Of a DNA stretch of 57,085 bases, positions 7,428-16,004 are shown in pieces. The DNA is from Parachlamydiaceae bacterium (lineage in GTDB: Bacteria > Chlamydiota > Chlamydiia > Chlamydiales > Parachlamydiaceae), in contig JASBUW010000167.1 in assembly GCA_030147755.1 (NCBI GenBank), forward strand, positions 1 to 57,085, given 5' to 3'. Below the pieces are notes generated by a model. That model was not told the DNA's origin, searched no databases, and was given only the letters and a program-made list of their open reading frames with translations. How positions within the stretch are numbered: the first letter of the stretch is position 1; every line of letters begins with the position of its first letter. The translations under genes were made by a program, and so were the position numbers.

Positions 7428-8558
7428 ATGTCAACTATTTATATTGCAAATACAAATTTTGAATTTGAACTGGCAGGAATGCAATTTCCTTCGTTAGAAC
7501 AAAGCTTATCGTTGCACCCTTTATGTCTTCAACTGCAGTTTTTGCCCCTTTTATACGCTCAACCTCAAGATCAAGTTGCTGTGACAACATTACCTAGCCC
7601 TGACTATTTGGCTAGTTTGCTTCAATTGGGGTGGTGGTCTGATGGGCTTCCACGGCTTGTTCCTTTGCACTTGCATGAACAGTTTCAAGGTAAAAAGTGT
7701 GTCTCATGGGGACCTTCCAAGCTTGTACAAGCATGGAGTCAAGCACGCCATATGCACTATGCCATTCCGACAGATTGGGAAATGATTCGACTGATTAATA
7801 GCAAAGCCTTTAGCTTTCGCTACTCATCCTTGCCAGGAGCCACTCTTATAGCCAATGAGCAAGAGTTGACAGCTTGGCTACACCAGCTAGAAGGTCCTAA
7901 AGTGCTTAAAACTAGTTTTGGATTATCAGGTCAAGGCAATTGGATTCTGGAACATGTAGATGTGACTCCTCAGTTATTAGCTTTTTGTCAAAAAGAATGG
8001 CAGCAAGGACGCGCTCTGATAGGGGAACCTTGGTTGCAGCGTGTCTGTGATTTTAGTACGCAATGGATCATTCATCCAGAAGGACAGATTGAAGAAGTGG
8101 GCGCCACGCGTTTTGAAACGAACGCACAGGGAGCTTATCAAGGAACATGGGCAGGGCCGGAAGAATCCTTGTTTGCTTCTTATTTGCCTTTCTTAGCCCA
8201 ACATCGACAAGTAGCCAAACAAGTGCTAAAAGACATGGCTGCAAGGGGATTTTTTGGCCCTGTCGGAATAGATGCCTTATTGTATCGTTGTCCGCATATA
8301 CACTCTATTGAGTTGTATCCCCTTGTAGAAATTAATGGAAGGCAAACAATGTCTCTTGTGGCGTTGCGCCTACAACAACGTCTTTGTCCTCAGCAAGTGG
8401 TTTATTTGACTTTCAACCATTCTGCAGAAGGCGCGGCTCTTTTACCCCTTTCTCTAATCGATGGCAAAGGCAAAGAAGTGAGGTTTCGTCGACAGCTAAG
8501 AGCTACTATAAAACGACAAACGACCTTAACGACAAGGACAAACGACAAAAAGGACTAA
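7428..8558 (+). CDS. ATP-grasp superfamily protein of unknown substrate
   Basis: A 376-aa protein. The central segment KTSFGLSGQGNWIL fits the ATP-grasp lysine and glycine-rich loop, and GPVGIDALLYR followed by YPLVEINGRQTMS fits the metal-binding D...E-x-N motif of that fold. The N-terminal 110 residues show no family I recognise. ATP-grasp enzymes ligate a carboxylate to an amine or thiol; partner and product are unknown. The last roughly 16 residues (RQTTLTTRTNDKKD) are encoded by the palindrome at 8510-8630, so the natural C-terminus has been replaced or extended by repeat sequence. No clear ribosome binding site precedes the ATG. Confidence 0.6.
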   Translation: MSTIYIANTNFEFELAGMQFPSLEQSLSLHPLCLQLQFLPLLYAQPQDQVAVTTLPSPDYLASLLQLGWWSDGLPRLVPLHLHEQFQGKKCVSWGPSKLVQAWSQARHMHYAIPTDWEMIRLINSKAFSFRYSSLPGATLIANEQELTAWLHQLEGPKVLKTSFGLSGQGNWILEHVDVTPQLLAFCQKEWQQGRALIGEPWLQRVCDFSTQWIIHPEGQIEEVGATRFETNAQGAYQGTWAGPEESLFASYLPFLAQHRQVAKQVLKDMAARGFFGPVGIDALLYRCPHIHSIELYPLVEINGRQTMSLVALRLQQRLCPQQVVYLTFNHSAEGAALLPLSLIDGKGKEVRFRRQLRATIKRQTTLTTRTNDKKD

Positions 8559-8630
8559 AGTCGTTAGTGTCGTTTGTCCTTGTCGTTAAGGTCGTTTCTG
8601 TCGTTAAGGTCGTTTGTCGTTTTGTCCACT
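8510..8630. repeat. Nonamer palindrome, GGAC/CGAC family, between and inside convergent genes
   Basis: The left arm (8510-8555) and right arm (about 8560-8630) are complementary series such as ACGACAAACGACCTTAACG. The right arm has one extra unit, so two alternative pairings exist. It contains the stop codons of both flanking convergent genes (TAA at 8556-8558 on plus, stop at 8564-8566 on minus) and encodes both C-terminal tails. It may act as a two-way terminator, although there is no T-run. Confidence 0.8.
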
Positions 8631-9355
8631 AAATCTGAAATAGCAAAATGCAATTTTCCTGAAACAAACTCTTTAGTTTTAGGGGAAGCGAAGCGCAAAC
8701 TTAAAAGCATCTGTTCTGCCAAGCGATCCATTTTTTTGTTGCCGCTTGAGTGTACACGTTCATACCAAAAAATTTCCCCTTTTCTTCCATCTAATTGCAC
8801 CTGAAATATCACTTCATGATAAAGCGGAGAGTCTTCCGATAAGCGGTGCATTTGGTTGAGCTTGGGATCAGAGCTTTGTAAGGGATATTCAGCTAAATCG
8901 CCTGCGATCGTTAATTGAATCAGAGGTTCTTCTAAGGGAATAGAAAGGGGAGAATGCCAGATGGGCCAAACGTTTTCTTCCCTATATTGCAAAGTATTTA
9001 AATTCAATGCAAGTGATGGTTCTAAAGAAGACTCGAGAGGCATATGGATCCAATCAATTGCTGGAGGTAAGAGACGTAAAGGAGGAAAAGGAAATTCCTC
9101 TTGCTCAGGCGCATTTAGAGTGATTTTGGTCGAAATCGCATGAGACAATGCATGATCTGATTGCACTTGAATGGGAGGAAATACAAAAGAAGAGGAAAAT
9201 TGAAAGGGACTTACATGAAAAAGTAATAATCCCCCTAAATGCAGGAATAAAGCGATAGCAAGGGCTTTGAGTAATTGAGGATTAAAAAAATTTTCGCGCT
9301 CTCTGAGGCGTAAAGTGAGTCCAAGCGCATTTGATAATTTCTCTAGTTTAAGCAT
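8564..9355 (-). CDS. TonB/TolA-like periplasm-spanning protein
   Basis: A 263-aa protein with one N-terminal membrane segment (about residues 29-48, containing FLHLGGLLLF with a conserved-type His), a long periplasmic stretch, and a C-terminal alpha/beta region (YHEVIFQVQLDGRKG, RLAEQMLLSLRF) like TonB/TolA C-terminal domains. It follows exbD by eight bases and should couple the ExbB/ExbD motor to the outer envelope. I start at the ATG at 9355; the longer ORF start lies inside exbD. The final roughly 22 residues (VDKTTNDLNDRNDLNDKDKR) come from the palindrome and are probably not functional. The position matches the C. trachomatis gene after exbD (CT598 as I recall). Confidence 0.65.
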   Translation of the reverse strand: MLKLEKLSNALGLTLRLRERENFFNPQLLKALAIALFLHLGGLLLFHVSPFQFSSSFVFPPIQVQSDHALSHAISTKITLNAPEQEEFPFPPLRLLPPAIDWIHMPLESSLEPSLALNLNTLQYREENVWPIWHSPLSIPLEEPLIQLTIAGDLAEYPLQSSDPKLNQMHRLSEDSPLYHEVIFQVQLDGRKGEIFWYERVHSSGNKKMDRLAEQMLLSLRFASPKTKEFVSGKLHFAISDLVDKTTNDLNDRNDLNDKDKRH

Positions 9356-9363
9356 AAGATGGG

Positions 9364-9816
9364 TTACAAGCGTTCTTGTGCTAGATCTTGAGCATCTAGC
9401 GGTTGGTAAACAAGCCGAATGCGGGAACAGCAATCTTGTGCGACCGAAAACAGACGCAAAAAGAGTCCATATTCTACACGACGATCCACACTTAATACAA
9501 TTGTTGGTTCATGCCCGCCATTTTGCTCTTTTAGATGCTGCAGTTCTAATTCTAAATTTTGTTGAAGAGAAATGAGATCAACAATCGCTTTTTTAGAACC
9601 TAGATAAATGACATTTTGAGCATCCATGACGAGCAATAATTGAGTCGTAAGTGGCGCAGAATCTTTTTCCAAACGAGGATTTTCAATCATTAAAGATTTC
9701 AAGGGAAGAATGTCAGAAGTGACAATAAAAAAAATGAGCATGAGGAAAATGACGTCTACAAGTGGCGTCAAATCAATTAAAGCAGTCGAAGGTTTAAGAC
9801 GAGTCTTAAACTTCAT
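9364..9816 (-). CDS. exbD: ExbD/TolR biopolymer transport protein
   Basis: A 150-aa inner membrane protein with one transmembrane helix (about 14-36) that carries the conserved proton-path Asp21 (PLVDVIFLMLIFF). The periplasmic domain follows (LVMDAQNVIYLGSK, TIVLSVDRRVEYG). Together with ExbB it uses the proton gradient to energise the TonB/TolA-like partner. Its ATG overlaps the exbB stop codon by four bases (ATGA), so translation is coupled. Confidence 0.9.
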   Translation of the reverse strand: MKFKTRLKPSTALIDLTPLVDVIFLMLIFFIVTSDILPLKSLMIENPRLEKDSAPLTTQLLLVMDAQNVIYLGSKKAIVDLISLQQNLELELQHLKEQNGGHEPTIVLSVDRRVEYGLFLRLFSVAQDCCSRIRLVYQPLDAQDLAQERL

Positions 9817-10469
9817 AAATAAGCCTCTTCTCGATCTAATAATAAATCGACGATTTCCGCAGAGGCTGTTTGGATTTCTAACACAAATCCCTCCACACGG
9901 CTCACAATATAATTATAAGCCAATACAGAAGGAATAGCCACTACAAGGCCTGCAGCTGTAGTCACTAACGCATACTCCATGGCTTCTCCAATACGTGTAG
10001 CTGAAATATCGACGAGTCCACTCAAGCGCATTTCGGCAAATGCTTGAATGAATCCCAGGACAGTGCCAAGTAATCCAATTAAAGGAGCAATATGTGCAAT
10101 GATCGACAAAATTTTGGCATTTTTTTCTAAGCGCGCCACTTCAATAAGACCGGCGATTTCCATAGAAGATTCAATTTGTTCTTTACCACGGTTATGTTTC
10201 AGCAATCCGGCTTTAATAATAGCCGCAATAGTTCCACCTGTTTGCTCGCAAACCTGAATCGCTTCGACTAAATTGCCCTCTTTAATGGTTTTGCGCATGG
10301 CAATAATGAATTGATTCGTGTTAATTTCGGAGCGTTGCAATTGCATTAGACGTTCAATAAAGATCGTAAAACTGACAATTGAGCAACCGATAATAATCAT
10401 TAAGATTAAGTTCCAATTTGAGCCATAACTAAAAAAACTGGCTAAAACGGCTAGATTAAGTTCCATCAT
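9813..10469 (-). CDS. exbB: ExbB/TolQ/MotA-type proton channel
   Basis: A 218-aa protein with three hydrophobic segments (about 8-32, 115-138, 155-182) and the family signature APLIGLLGTVLGFIQAF at the start of the second, with GLVVAIPSVLAYNYI in the third. It forms the pentameric proton-driven stator with ExbD. Its start overlaps the end of the upstream TPR gene by 14 bases and exbD follows with an ATGA overlap. The four genes from 13170 to 8564 form one minus-strand operon. Confidence 0.9.
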   Translation of the reverse strand: MMELNLAVLASFFSYGSNWNLILMIIIGCSIVSFTIFIERLMQLQRSEINTNQFIIAMRKTIKEGNLVEAIQVCEQTGGTIAAIIKAGLLKHNRGKEQIESSMEIAGLIEVARLEKNAKILSIIAHIAPLIGLLGTVLGFIQAFAEMRLSGLVDISATRIGEAMEYALVTTAAGLVVAIPSVLAYNYIVSRVEGFVLEIQTASAEIVDLLLDREEAYL

Positions 10470-13170
10470 AATGTTCCAACTTTGCTTGTGCTTTTTGGGC
10501 CCATTCTCCGCCTTTACGAGCTGTTGCTTCTAATTGCTTATGCGCTAGCTCAGGCCTGCCTTGTAATTCATAGATTTCTGCGCGCAAAAACATGGCTTTG
10601 ATGCGTAAAGCCGAGATCACGTCATCGTTGATCACTTTTGATAATAAACGCATGGCCTCATCTAATTGATGTAAAGCTTTATAACACATGCTTTGCTGAA
10701 TCCAAAGATCTAATTTCTCGTCCGGACTCAACATTACTTTGTCTCGTGTTGCTTTTTCGGCTTCAAGATAAGCATGTAAAGCGGTCAACTCATCTTGTTG
10801 TTTCTGTGCTAATTGACCTTTTTTGTACCAGGTACGCATTAATCCATCGCCATGCGTGATTCCGGCTTGTTCATAATGAGTTAAAGAAGCTTCTAGGATT
10901 TGCCTTGCTTCGTGCCATTTTTCTCTTTCTTCATATGTTTGAGCAAGTTTCAATTCAGCTGTAGCCCATATTTTAGGATAAGAAGATTCGTTTCCCATTC
11001 CTTGCTGAGCCAAAGAATGTGGAGTTGTAAATTCTTGAATGAGTTGTTTAAACACTTCTTCTGCATATTCAAGATAAATTTGCCTTTTTCCTCCGGTTGA
11101 TTGACGTGCAATGGCTAAATTAGCCTGTGCTCGCTCTAGCTGTGCTTGATAACGGATATGAATAAAATAAGGAAGGTCATCCGGCGGAATACTTTTTTTT
11201 GCATAAAAATCGTCAAAAGCCGATTCAGCTTGTTGAAAATCCTCAATAGCAGCCGTCCAATCTTGGCGATAGAGCAATTGATCTTGTTCTGAAACATGAT
11301 CTTTTGTATGGTCTAGTCCCATTAAATAATAAGCACATATGATAAGAGGATGATGGGGAAAAAGCACAGGCATGGCTTTCAAGTGTTTAATAGCTTTACG
11401 TTGTCCACGCAGGTAATCACGAGAAGAGTATAAATGAAAATAAGCCAAAGGAGCATAAGGGCTTTGAGGATCGCGCAAATAGACGTTTTGTAAATACTCT
11501 TGCCTATGTGCAGGTTGTTTTAAATGATCGGCGCAGAAAGCACGCCAAAACCACACTTCGCCTGTATCGGCTTTTGAATAGTTCTGCAGTAAATTCACAA
11601 AAATAGTTTCGGCTTGTAGCCATTCTTCTAGCTGAATGCAAATTAATCCTTCTAGTTTTAAGCATAGTTCTCCCCAACTTGATGTAGGATCAAGAGTGAA
11701 TCCTTGCTGCAGGAAGCGCTTCGTTTGTTGTAGGCAATCTAAATGGGTCAATTGTAAAGCTGTCCACCCGAATAAACAGTAAATTTCTTGTGGGTTTTCC
11801 ATTAATTTCAGAGAAGAGGGATGAGCCAACAGCTTTTCCAGTCTTGTCCAAGCTTGCAGAGCCTGATGTTGATAAAGATCGGTCAACGAGAGATATTTGA
11901 TTGCTAGAATAGTTTCAATGACAGTGATTTGAGGATTAAGCCGGATCACTTGTTTAAAAGCCTCTGCTGCTTGTTCAAAATGAGAATGGGAAGCTTGTAA
12001 ATTTTGTGTTTTTTGGTATTGAATGGCTTCAAGGAAGTCATTAAAGCCCTTAAGAAACCAGGCTTTGGTATGCAAGGGTGATAAAGTGTCTTGTTCAAGG
12101 TCTGCAAGCAATTCTTGGTAAATTTGACAGCGCGTTTGATAAAGAGGGGCTGCTTCAGCTTGTTTAAGTAAAACTTGTCTTTTTTCTATAGGTGTCAACA
12201 AGGCTTCTTGTTGAGCAAGCCATTGACGCGCTTGTTCAAAAGAAGAGAGATTATTTAAGCGCTTGGCTTTGATTAAATAAAAATCGCCTAATAAGAGCGT
12301 ATGATCTTCTTGAGAGTATTTTAAAAGATGTGTTAAATGATTTTCTGCTTGAGATAACGCATTTTGAATTTGATCTTGAGAATTAGCTGTTAAAGCTAAT
12401 CTAAGATAACTGAGGATGATATTCTTTAAAAGAGGGCGAGATTTTTTAGGATAAGGCGAAGACAATAATTGCTCAAAACGTGCAATGGCTTGATGATCGT
12501 TTTGTTGAGCTAAAAAAAACATGCCTTCCAAATACATTTTTTGTGGTTGGAGAGGTGAGTTTAAAGGCAGAAGCAAATTTAACTGGTTTAAAGCATGCTG
12601 AGCACAATCCAATTGACTTGTCATTAAATAAATTTTTAAAAGAGATAAATGCGCTAAATAATAAGGGAAAGAGGGACTGTTCTCTTTAAGAATGGCTTCA
12701 AATGCTTGTTGTGCCTGAATAAGGTCGCCCAATAGAAGGAAAAGATGACCTTTTTCTAGATGAATGAAAGGAGCAATAGTAGAAATAAGAGAACATTGTT
12801 GCAATAAATGTAGAGCTTGTTGCTTTTCACCTAATTGACGATAAGCAAGGCTCATCAAATAGAGGCGCGGATCATAAATAGGAATATCCAAAGAAGATAG
12901 CAAAGTCAACGCTTGTTGAGGCTGATTTTCTTCCAGATAACAAGTTGCTAAACGCAAGGTCAATTGAGTTTTTAAATCGTGTTCAAGGCATGTATTCAAT
13001 AAAATAGCATAAAAAGGAAGGGCATCCCCATACAGTTTTTCGGCAAATAGACGTTCAGCTTGCTTAAGGGTAGGCGTGCCTTCTCCTTGTATCCAAAAAG
13101 AATAGATGAGGCATCCGCTCAGTAAAAGCTTGTTGAAAAAGGATTTAAATGAGAACAGAAACATAGTCAT
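10456..13170 (-). CDS. Large exported TPR protein of the Tol/Exb operon
   Basis: About 904 aa. The N-terminus (MTMFLFSFKSFFNKLLLSGCLIYSFW) looks like a signal peptide. The rest is dense with tetratricopeptide repeats, for example KLYGDALPFYAILLNTCLEH, ALTLLSSLDIPIYDPRLYLM and EAMRLLSKVINDDVISALRI. A periplasmic scaffold or coordinator role with the ExbB/ExbD/TonB-like complex is likely by analogy with CpoB/YbgF, which is far shorter. The start is uncertain: ATGs at 13203, 13170 and 13164 all lack a clear ribosome binding site and a TTG at 13233 also reads in. I chose the one giving the best signal peptide. A 44-bp palindrome lies just upstream. Confidence 0.7.
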   Translation of the reverse strand: MTMFLFSFKSFFNKLLLSGCLIYSFWIQGEGTPTLKQAERLFAEKLYGDALPFYAILLNTCLEHDLKTQLTLRLATCYLEENQPQQALTLLSSLDIPIYDPRLYLMSLAYRQLGEKQQALHLLQQCSLISTIAPFIHLEKGHLFLLLGDLIQAQQAFEAILKENSPSFPYYLAHLSLLKIYLMTSQLDCAQHALNQLNLLLPLNSPLQPQKMYLEGMFFLAQQNDHQAIARFEQLLSSPYPKKSRPLLKNIILSYLRLALTANSQDQIQNALSQAENHLTHLLKYSQEDHTLLLGDFYLIKAKRLNNLSSFEQARQWLAQQEALLTPIEKRQVLLKQAEAAPLYQTRCQIYQELLADLEQDTLSPLHTKAWFLKGFNDFLEAIQYQKTQNLQASHSHFEQAAEAFKQVIRLNPQITVIETILAIKYLSLTDLYQHQALQAWTRLEKLLAHPSSLKLMENPQEIYCLFGWTALQLTHLDCLQQTKRFLQQGFTLDPTSSWGELCLKLEGLICIQLEEWLQAETIFVNLLQNYSKADTGEVWFWRAFCADHLKQPAHRQEYLQNVYLRDPQSPYAPLAYFHLYSSRDYLRGQRKAIKHLKAMPVLFPHHPLIICAYYLMGLDHTKDHVSEQDQLLYRQDWTAAIEDFQQAESAFDDFYAKKSIPPDDLPYFIHIRYQAQLERAQANLAIARQSTGGKRQIYLEYAEEVFKQLIQEFTTPHSLAQQGMGNESSYPKIWATAELKLAQTYEEREKWHEARQILEASLTHYEQAGITHGDGLMRTWYKKGQLAQKQQDELTALHAYLEAEKATRDKVMLSPDEKLDLWIQQSMCYKALHQLDEAMRLLSKVINDDVISALRIKAMFLRAEIYELQGRPELAHKQLEATARKGGEWAQKAQAKLEHYDGT

Positions 13171-13234
13171 CTGATTTGCAAGAAGTAAAAATCTAAAGCC
13201 CATTAGTTTCGCTAAGAAACATCGATTTGTCAAG

Positions 13235-13278
13235 GGAATATTTGTAGCGCAGACTAAAGTCTACGCTACAAATATTCC
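13235..13278. repeat. 44-bp near-perfect palindrome between divergent TPR gene and hctA
   Basis: GGAATATTTGTAGCG pairs with CGCTACAAATATTCC around a CAGAC/GTCTA inner stem (one mismatch) and a TAAA loop. Unlike the nonamer elements it lies between two gene 5' ends, close to the TPR gene start. It could be an operator or a small mobile repeat; the sequence does not decide. Confidence 0.75.
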
Positions 13279-13397
13279 GTTATTCCATCATCAACACTTT
13301 GGTTTGTTGGTCATGATGAGTCCATTTAAGCCAAAAAAGGATCAAAAAGCGGTCATTTGGCTAAAAAGTGCATAAAAATTCACTTTTTTGAAGAAAA

Positions 13398-13426
13398 TTG
13401 TTGCACAATATGTTCAAAGGTAATAT
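13398..13426 (+). promoter_or_regulatory. Candidate sigma-70-type promoter of hctA
   Basis: TTGTTG at 13398-13403 and TAATAT at 13421-13426 are separated by 17 bases, about 45 bases before the hctA start. This fits the major sigma factor. Late-stage timing, known for chlamydial hctA, cannot be read from it. Confidence 0.45.
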
Positions 13427-13471
13427 TCACTTAGTTGTCAATATATAACTCTAAAAGGAGGAGTTCTAAAC

Positions 13472-13867
13472 ATGTCACTTAAAGACACTTTTAAACAAAT
13501 GCGAGAACTTTTAGCTAACATTACATTAGATCTTGAAAAAGCTGAAAATGGCAATAAAGCTGCTTCTCAACGTGTACGTACAGGAACAGTTAGATTAGAA
13601 AAAGTAGCCAAATTATTTCGTAAAGAGTCTATTTCATCTGAAAAGAAAAATAAAGGTCAGAAAAAACCAGCTAAATCTGGTGGCTCTGCTCCTAAAAAAG
13701 CAGGTGCAGCTTCTAAAGGAAAATCAGCTGCTAAGGGCAAATCAGGTGGTTCAAAATCTAAATCTGCTTCTGTGAAAGCGAAACCAAAAGCTAAAGCTGC
13801 TCATGCAATTAGATCGCGTCAGCTTTCAGCTAAACGTGCGACAGCAAAATTGCCTAATCGTCGTTAG
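13472..13867 (+). CDS. hctA: Histone H1-like DNA-condensing protein Hc1
   Basis: A 131-aa protein. The N-terminal half (SLKDTFKQMRELLANITLDL, then KAENGNKAASQRVRTGTVRLEKVAKLFRKES in two stretches) matches the conserved Hc1 domain of chlamydiae. The C-terminal half is a Lys/Ala/Ser/Gly-rich tail that binds DNA like eukaryotic H1. In Chlamydia, Hc1 condenses the chromosome as reticulate bodies become elementary bodies. An unusually strong ribosome binding site, AAGGAGGAG, precedes the ATG, and a good intrinsic terminator follows, so it is a single-gene transcript. rlmD and yajC follow as in C. trachomatis. Confidence 0.95.
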   Translation: MSLKDTFKQMRELLANITLDLEKAENGNKAASQRVRTGTVRLEKVAKLFRKESISSEKKNKGQKKPAKSGGSAPKKAGAASKGKSAAKGKSGGSKSKSASVKAKPKAKAAHAIRSRQLSAKRATAKLPNRR

Positions 13868-13900
13868 AACTCGCTAGTTCGCAAAATAGGTCCAAGTGTC

Positions 13901-13930
13901 AAAGGGAGGCAAAAACCTCCCTTTTTCTTT
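13901..13930 (+). terminator. Rho-independent terminator of hctA
   Basis: A nine-bp stem AAAGGGAGG / CCTCCCTTT with a six-base loop is followed by TTCTTTTCTT. It lies 34 bases past the hctA stop and separates it from rlmD. Confidence 0.85.
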
Positions 13931-13987
13931 TCTTAAAGCCTCAAATTACTTATTCTCATACCAAAATTAAAAGATAACGGGATTTTT

Positions 13988-15421
13988 ATGGCAAATCAGC
14001 AGCCTCGTGTAGCCCAAGTGCATATCACAGAATTTTCTAAGGAAGGCCATGGATATGGGCGATGGCAACGACCGGATGGCACATGGATCAAAATAGAAGT
14101 ACCATTTTCGATTCCAGGTGATCATGTAGAAGTTCTCTTATATAAGCGTCGCAAGGGAATGTACCAAGGTAAACCACAAGAATGGCTGCAATTGTCTCCT
14201 CAGCGTATTACACCTCTTTGTCAGCATTTTGGATCCTGTGGAGGCTGTCGTTGGCAACAAATGGCTTATGAAGACCAATTAAAACAAAAAGAACAGTGGA
14301 TTCGTCAATACTTACAGCCTTATTTGCATGAAAATGTTAAGTGGCATCCCATTATTCCTTGCTCTCCTCCTTGGTATTATCGCAATAAAATGGAACTCAC
14401 TTTTTCGAGCGATAAAGCAGGTCAACGTTATTTAGGACTTATTCTTTATGGGACACGCGGTCATGTTTTTCAAATGAAAGAATGCGATTTGACCCAACCT
14501 TGGGTTGTTGAGGCTGTGCAAGCTGTTTCACGTTGGTGGGAATCTTCAGGAATAGAAGCCTATCATTCCGGACAAGATAAAGGGGCTTTGCGCACATTAA
14601 CTTTGCGAGAAGGGCAACGCACAGGTGATCGTTTGGTGATGTTGACTGTTTCTGGGAATCCTGCTTATGCGATTTCACGCCAGCATTTACAACAATTCAT
14701 TGCGGTCTTACGGGAAGCGATTGAACCTCGAGTAGAAGAGCAGAAGTTATCTATTTTCCTACGCATTCAACAAATTGCAAAAGGAAAACCTACACAATTT
14801 TATGAGATGCTACTTTATGGTCCAGATCACTTTCGCGAAGTTATTTATTTGAACAATCCGGCAGGGGACATAAAAACTCTACAATTTCGCATTAGTCCTA
14901 CAGCTTTCTTTCAACCCAATACACAACAAGCCGAGCAGCTTTATGCGCGTGCTATTCAATTGACACAAGCTTCAGCAGACGATCTTGTTTATGATCTTTA
15001 TTGTGGAACAGGGACATTGGGAATTTGTATGGCTCAACATGTTAAACGCGTCATAGGAATTGAGCTGACACCTGAATCTGTTTTAGATGCACGTGAAAAC
15101 ATTAAATTGAATCAATTGGAAAATGTGACAATCCAAAAAGGAGATGTAGGACAACTCTTACCGGTTCTTTTAAAGGATAACCAACAGCGTCCAGATGTGG
15201 TCATGGTGGATCCTCCACGTGCTGGATTAGATGCTAAGGCTCTCCAACATCTTCTTGATTGCCAAGCACCCAAGCTCACTTATATTTCTTGCAATCCCAT
15301 TTCGCAAGCTGCTAATTTGGAAGTTTTGATTAAAGGGGGGTATCGGGTGCAAGCTGTGCAACCGGTTGATCAGTTTCCACAAACTGTGCATGTAGAAAAT
15401 ATTGTTATATTGACGCGTTAA
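13988..15421 (+). CDS. rlmD: RlmD/RumA-type 23S rRNA (uracil-5-)-methyltransferase
   Basis: A 477-aa protein with an N-terminal TRAM domain, a 4Fe-4S cluster (Cys78, Cys84, Cys87 in CQHFGSCGGC, and Cys166 in KECDL), and a C-terminal SAM methyltransferase domain (YDLYCGTGTLGICMA, DPPRAGL, catalytic Cys435 in YISCNP). It makes m5U in 23S rRNA or in tRNA; the cluster points to the RumA/RlmD branch, but which uridine is modified cannot be read. It corresponds by position to CT742 of C. trachomatis. Confidence 0.85.
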   Translation: MANQQPRVAQVHITEFSKEGHGYGRWQRPDGTWIKIEVPFSIPGDHVEVLLYKRRKGMYQGKPQEWLQLSPQRITPLCQHFGSCGGCRWQQMAYEDQLKQKEQWIRQYLQPYLHENVKWHPIIPCSPPWYYRNKMELTFSSDKAGQRYLGLILYGTRGHVFQMKECDLTQPWVVEAVQAVSRWWESSGIEAYHSGQDKGALRTLTLREGQRTGDRLVMLTVSGNPAYAISRQHLQQFIAVLREAIEPRVEEQKLSIFLRIQQIAKGKPTQFYEMLLYGPDHFREVIYLNNPAGDIKTLQFRISPTAFFQPNTQQAEQLYARAIQLTQASADDLVYDLYCGTGTLGICMAQHVKRVIGIELTPESVLDARENIKLNQLENVTIQKGDVGQLLPVLLKDNQQRPDVVMVDPPRAGLDAKALQHLLDCQAPKLTYISCNPISQAANLEVLIKGGYRVQAVQPVDQFPQTVHVENIVILTR

Positions 15422-15535
15422 TTTGTGTCATTTTACAAAAACTTGCGTTTTATTTTGATTTCGTGCAACGCTTAGGGCGCGAATCATGGAAAATATCTGA
15501 ATATTGAAAATTTTAAACTTAAATGAGGAATTATA

Positions 15536-15931
15536 ATGAAAGCCAAAGTTTATTTACTCATGACGACTTTTTGCCTTGTTTTGAGTGGTCGTTTATTTGC
15601 CCAAGGAGAGGAACATGTTCCTCCACCAGATCAAAGTTTTTGGCAAACACTGGTGATGATTGGAATCGCATTTCTCTTTTTTTATGTGATTTTGTGGCGT
15701 CCGGAGCAAAAAAGGCGCAAGGCTTTAGAAGAGCAACGTAATGCTCTTAAAAAAGGAGACCGCGTTGCTGCAATGGGAATTATTGGAACGGTGATACGAG
15801 TAGGAGATCAAACTGTTATTCTCAAGATGTATGATGGAGCTAAACTAGAATTTTATAAAGCGGCTATTTCGGATATCTTGCCTGAAGCAGAAGAAGGAAG
15901 CAAAAAGGTAGAACCTTTACCTGAAGATTAA
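15536..15931 (+). CDS. yajC: Sec translocase accessory subunit YajC
   Basis: A 131-aa protein. An N-terminal hydrophobic signal-like segment (VYLLMTTFCLVLSGRLFAQG) is followed by a true membrane helix (about 37-56, TLVMIGIAFLFFYVILWRP) and the YajC cytoplasmic domain RPEQKRRKALEEQRNALKKG with GDRVAAMGIIGTVIRV. It associates with SecDF-YidC in the inner membrane. GAGGA precedes the ATG. The gene is the third of the hctA-rlmD-yajC set and converges on the 16005-18233 gene across a palindrome. Confidence 0.9.
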   Translation: MKAKVYLLMTTFCLVLSGRLFAQGEEHVPPPDQSFWQTLVMIGIAFLFFYVILWRPEQKRRKALEEQRNALKKGDRVAAMGIIGTVIRVGDQTVILKMYDGAKLEFYKAAISDILPEAEEGSKKVEPLPED

Positions 15932-15941
15932 GAATGATGTT

Positions 15942-16003
15942 TTCTCTTTTCTCTCTGTGGTTATTTTATTAATTTACCACAGAGTGCACAGAGAGAAAAG
16001 AGT
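15942..16003. repeat. Palindrome, CACAGAG family (copy 1)
   Basis: The left arm CTCTTTTCTCTCTGTGGT pairs with the right arm ACCACAGAG...CACAGAGAGAAAAGAG, which has one extra nonamer unit. The loop TTATTTTATTAATTTAC is shared with the copy at 31034. It lies between the 3' ends of two convergent genes and stops one base short of the minus-strand stop codon. Confidence 0.8.
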
Positions 16004-16004
16004 T

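Noticed and set aside
13235-13278. Intrinsic terminator
   Set aside because: It lies between two divergent gene starts and has no T-run after the stem.
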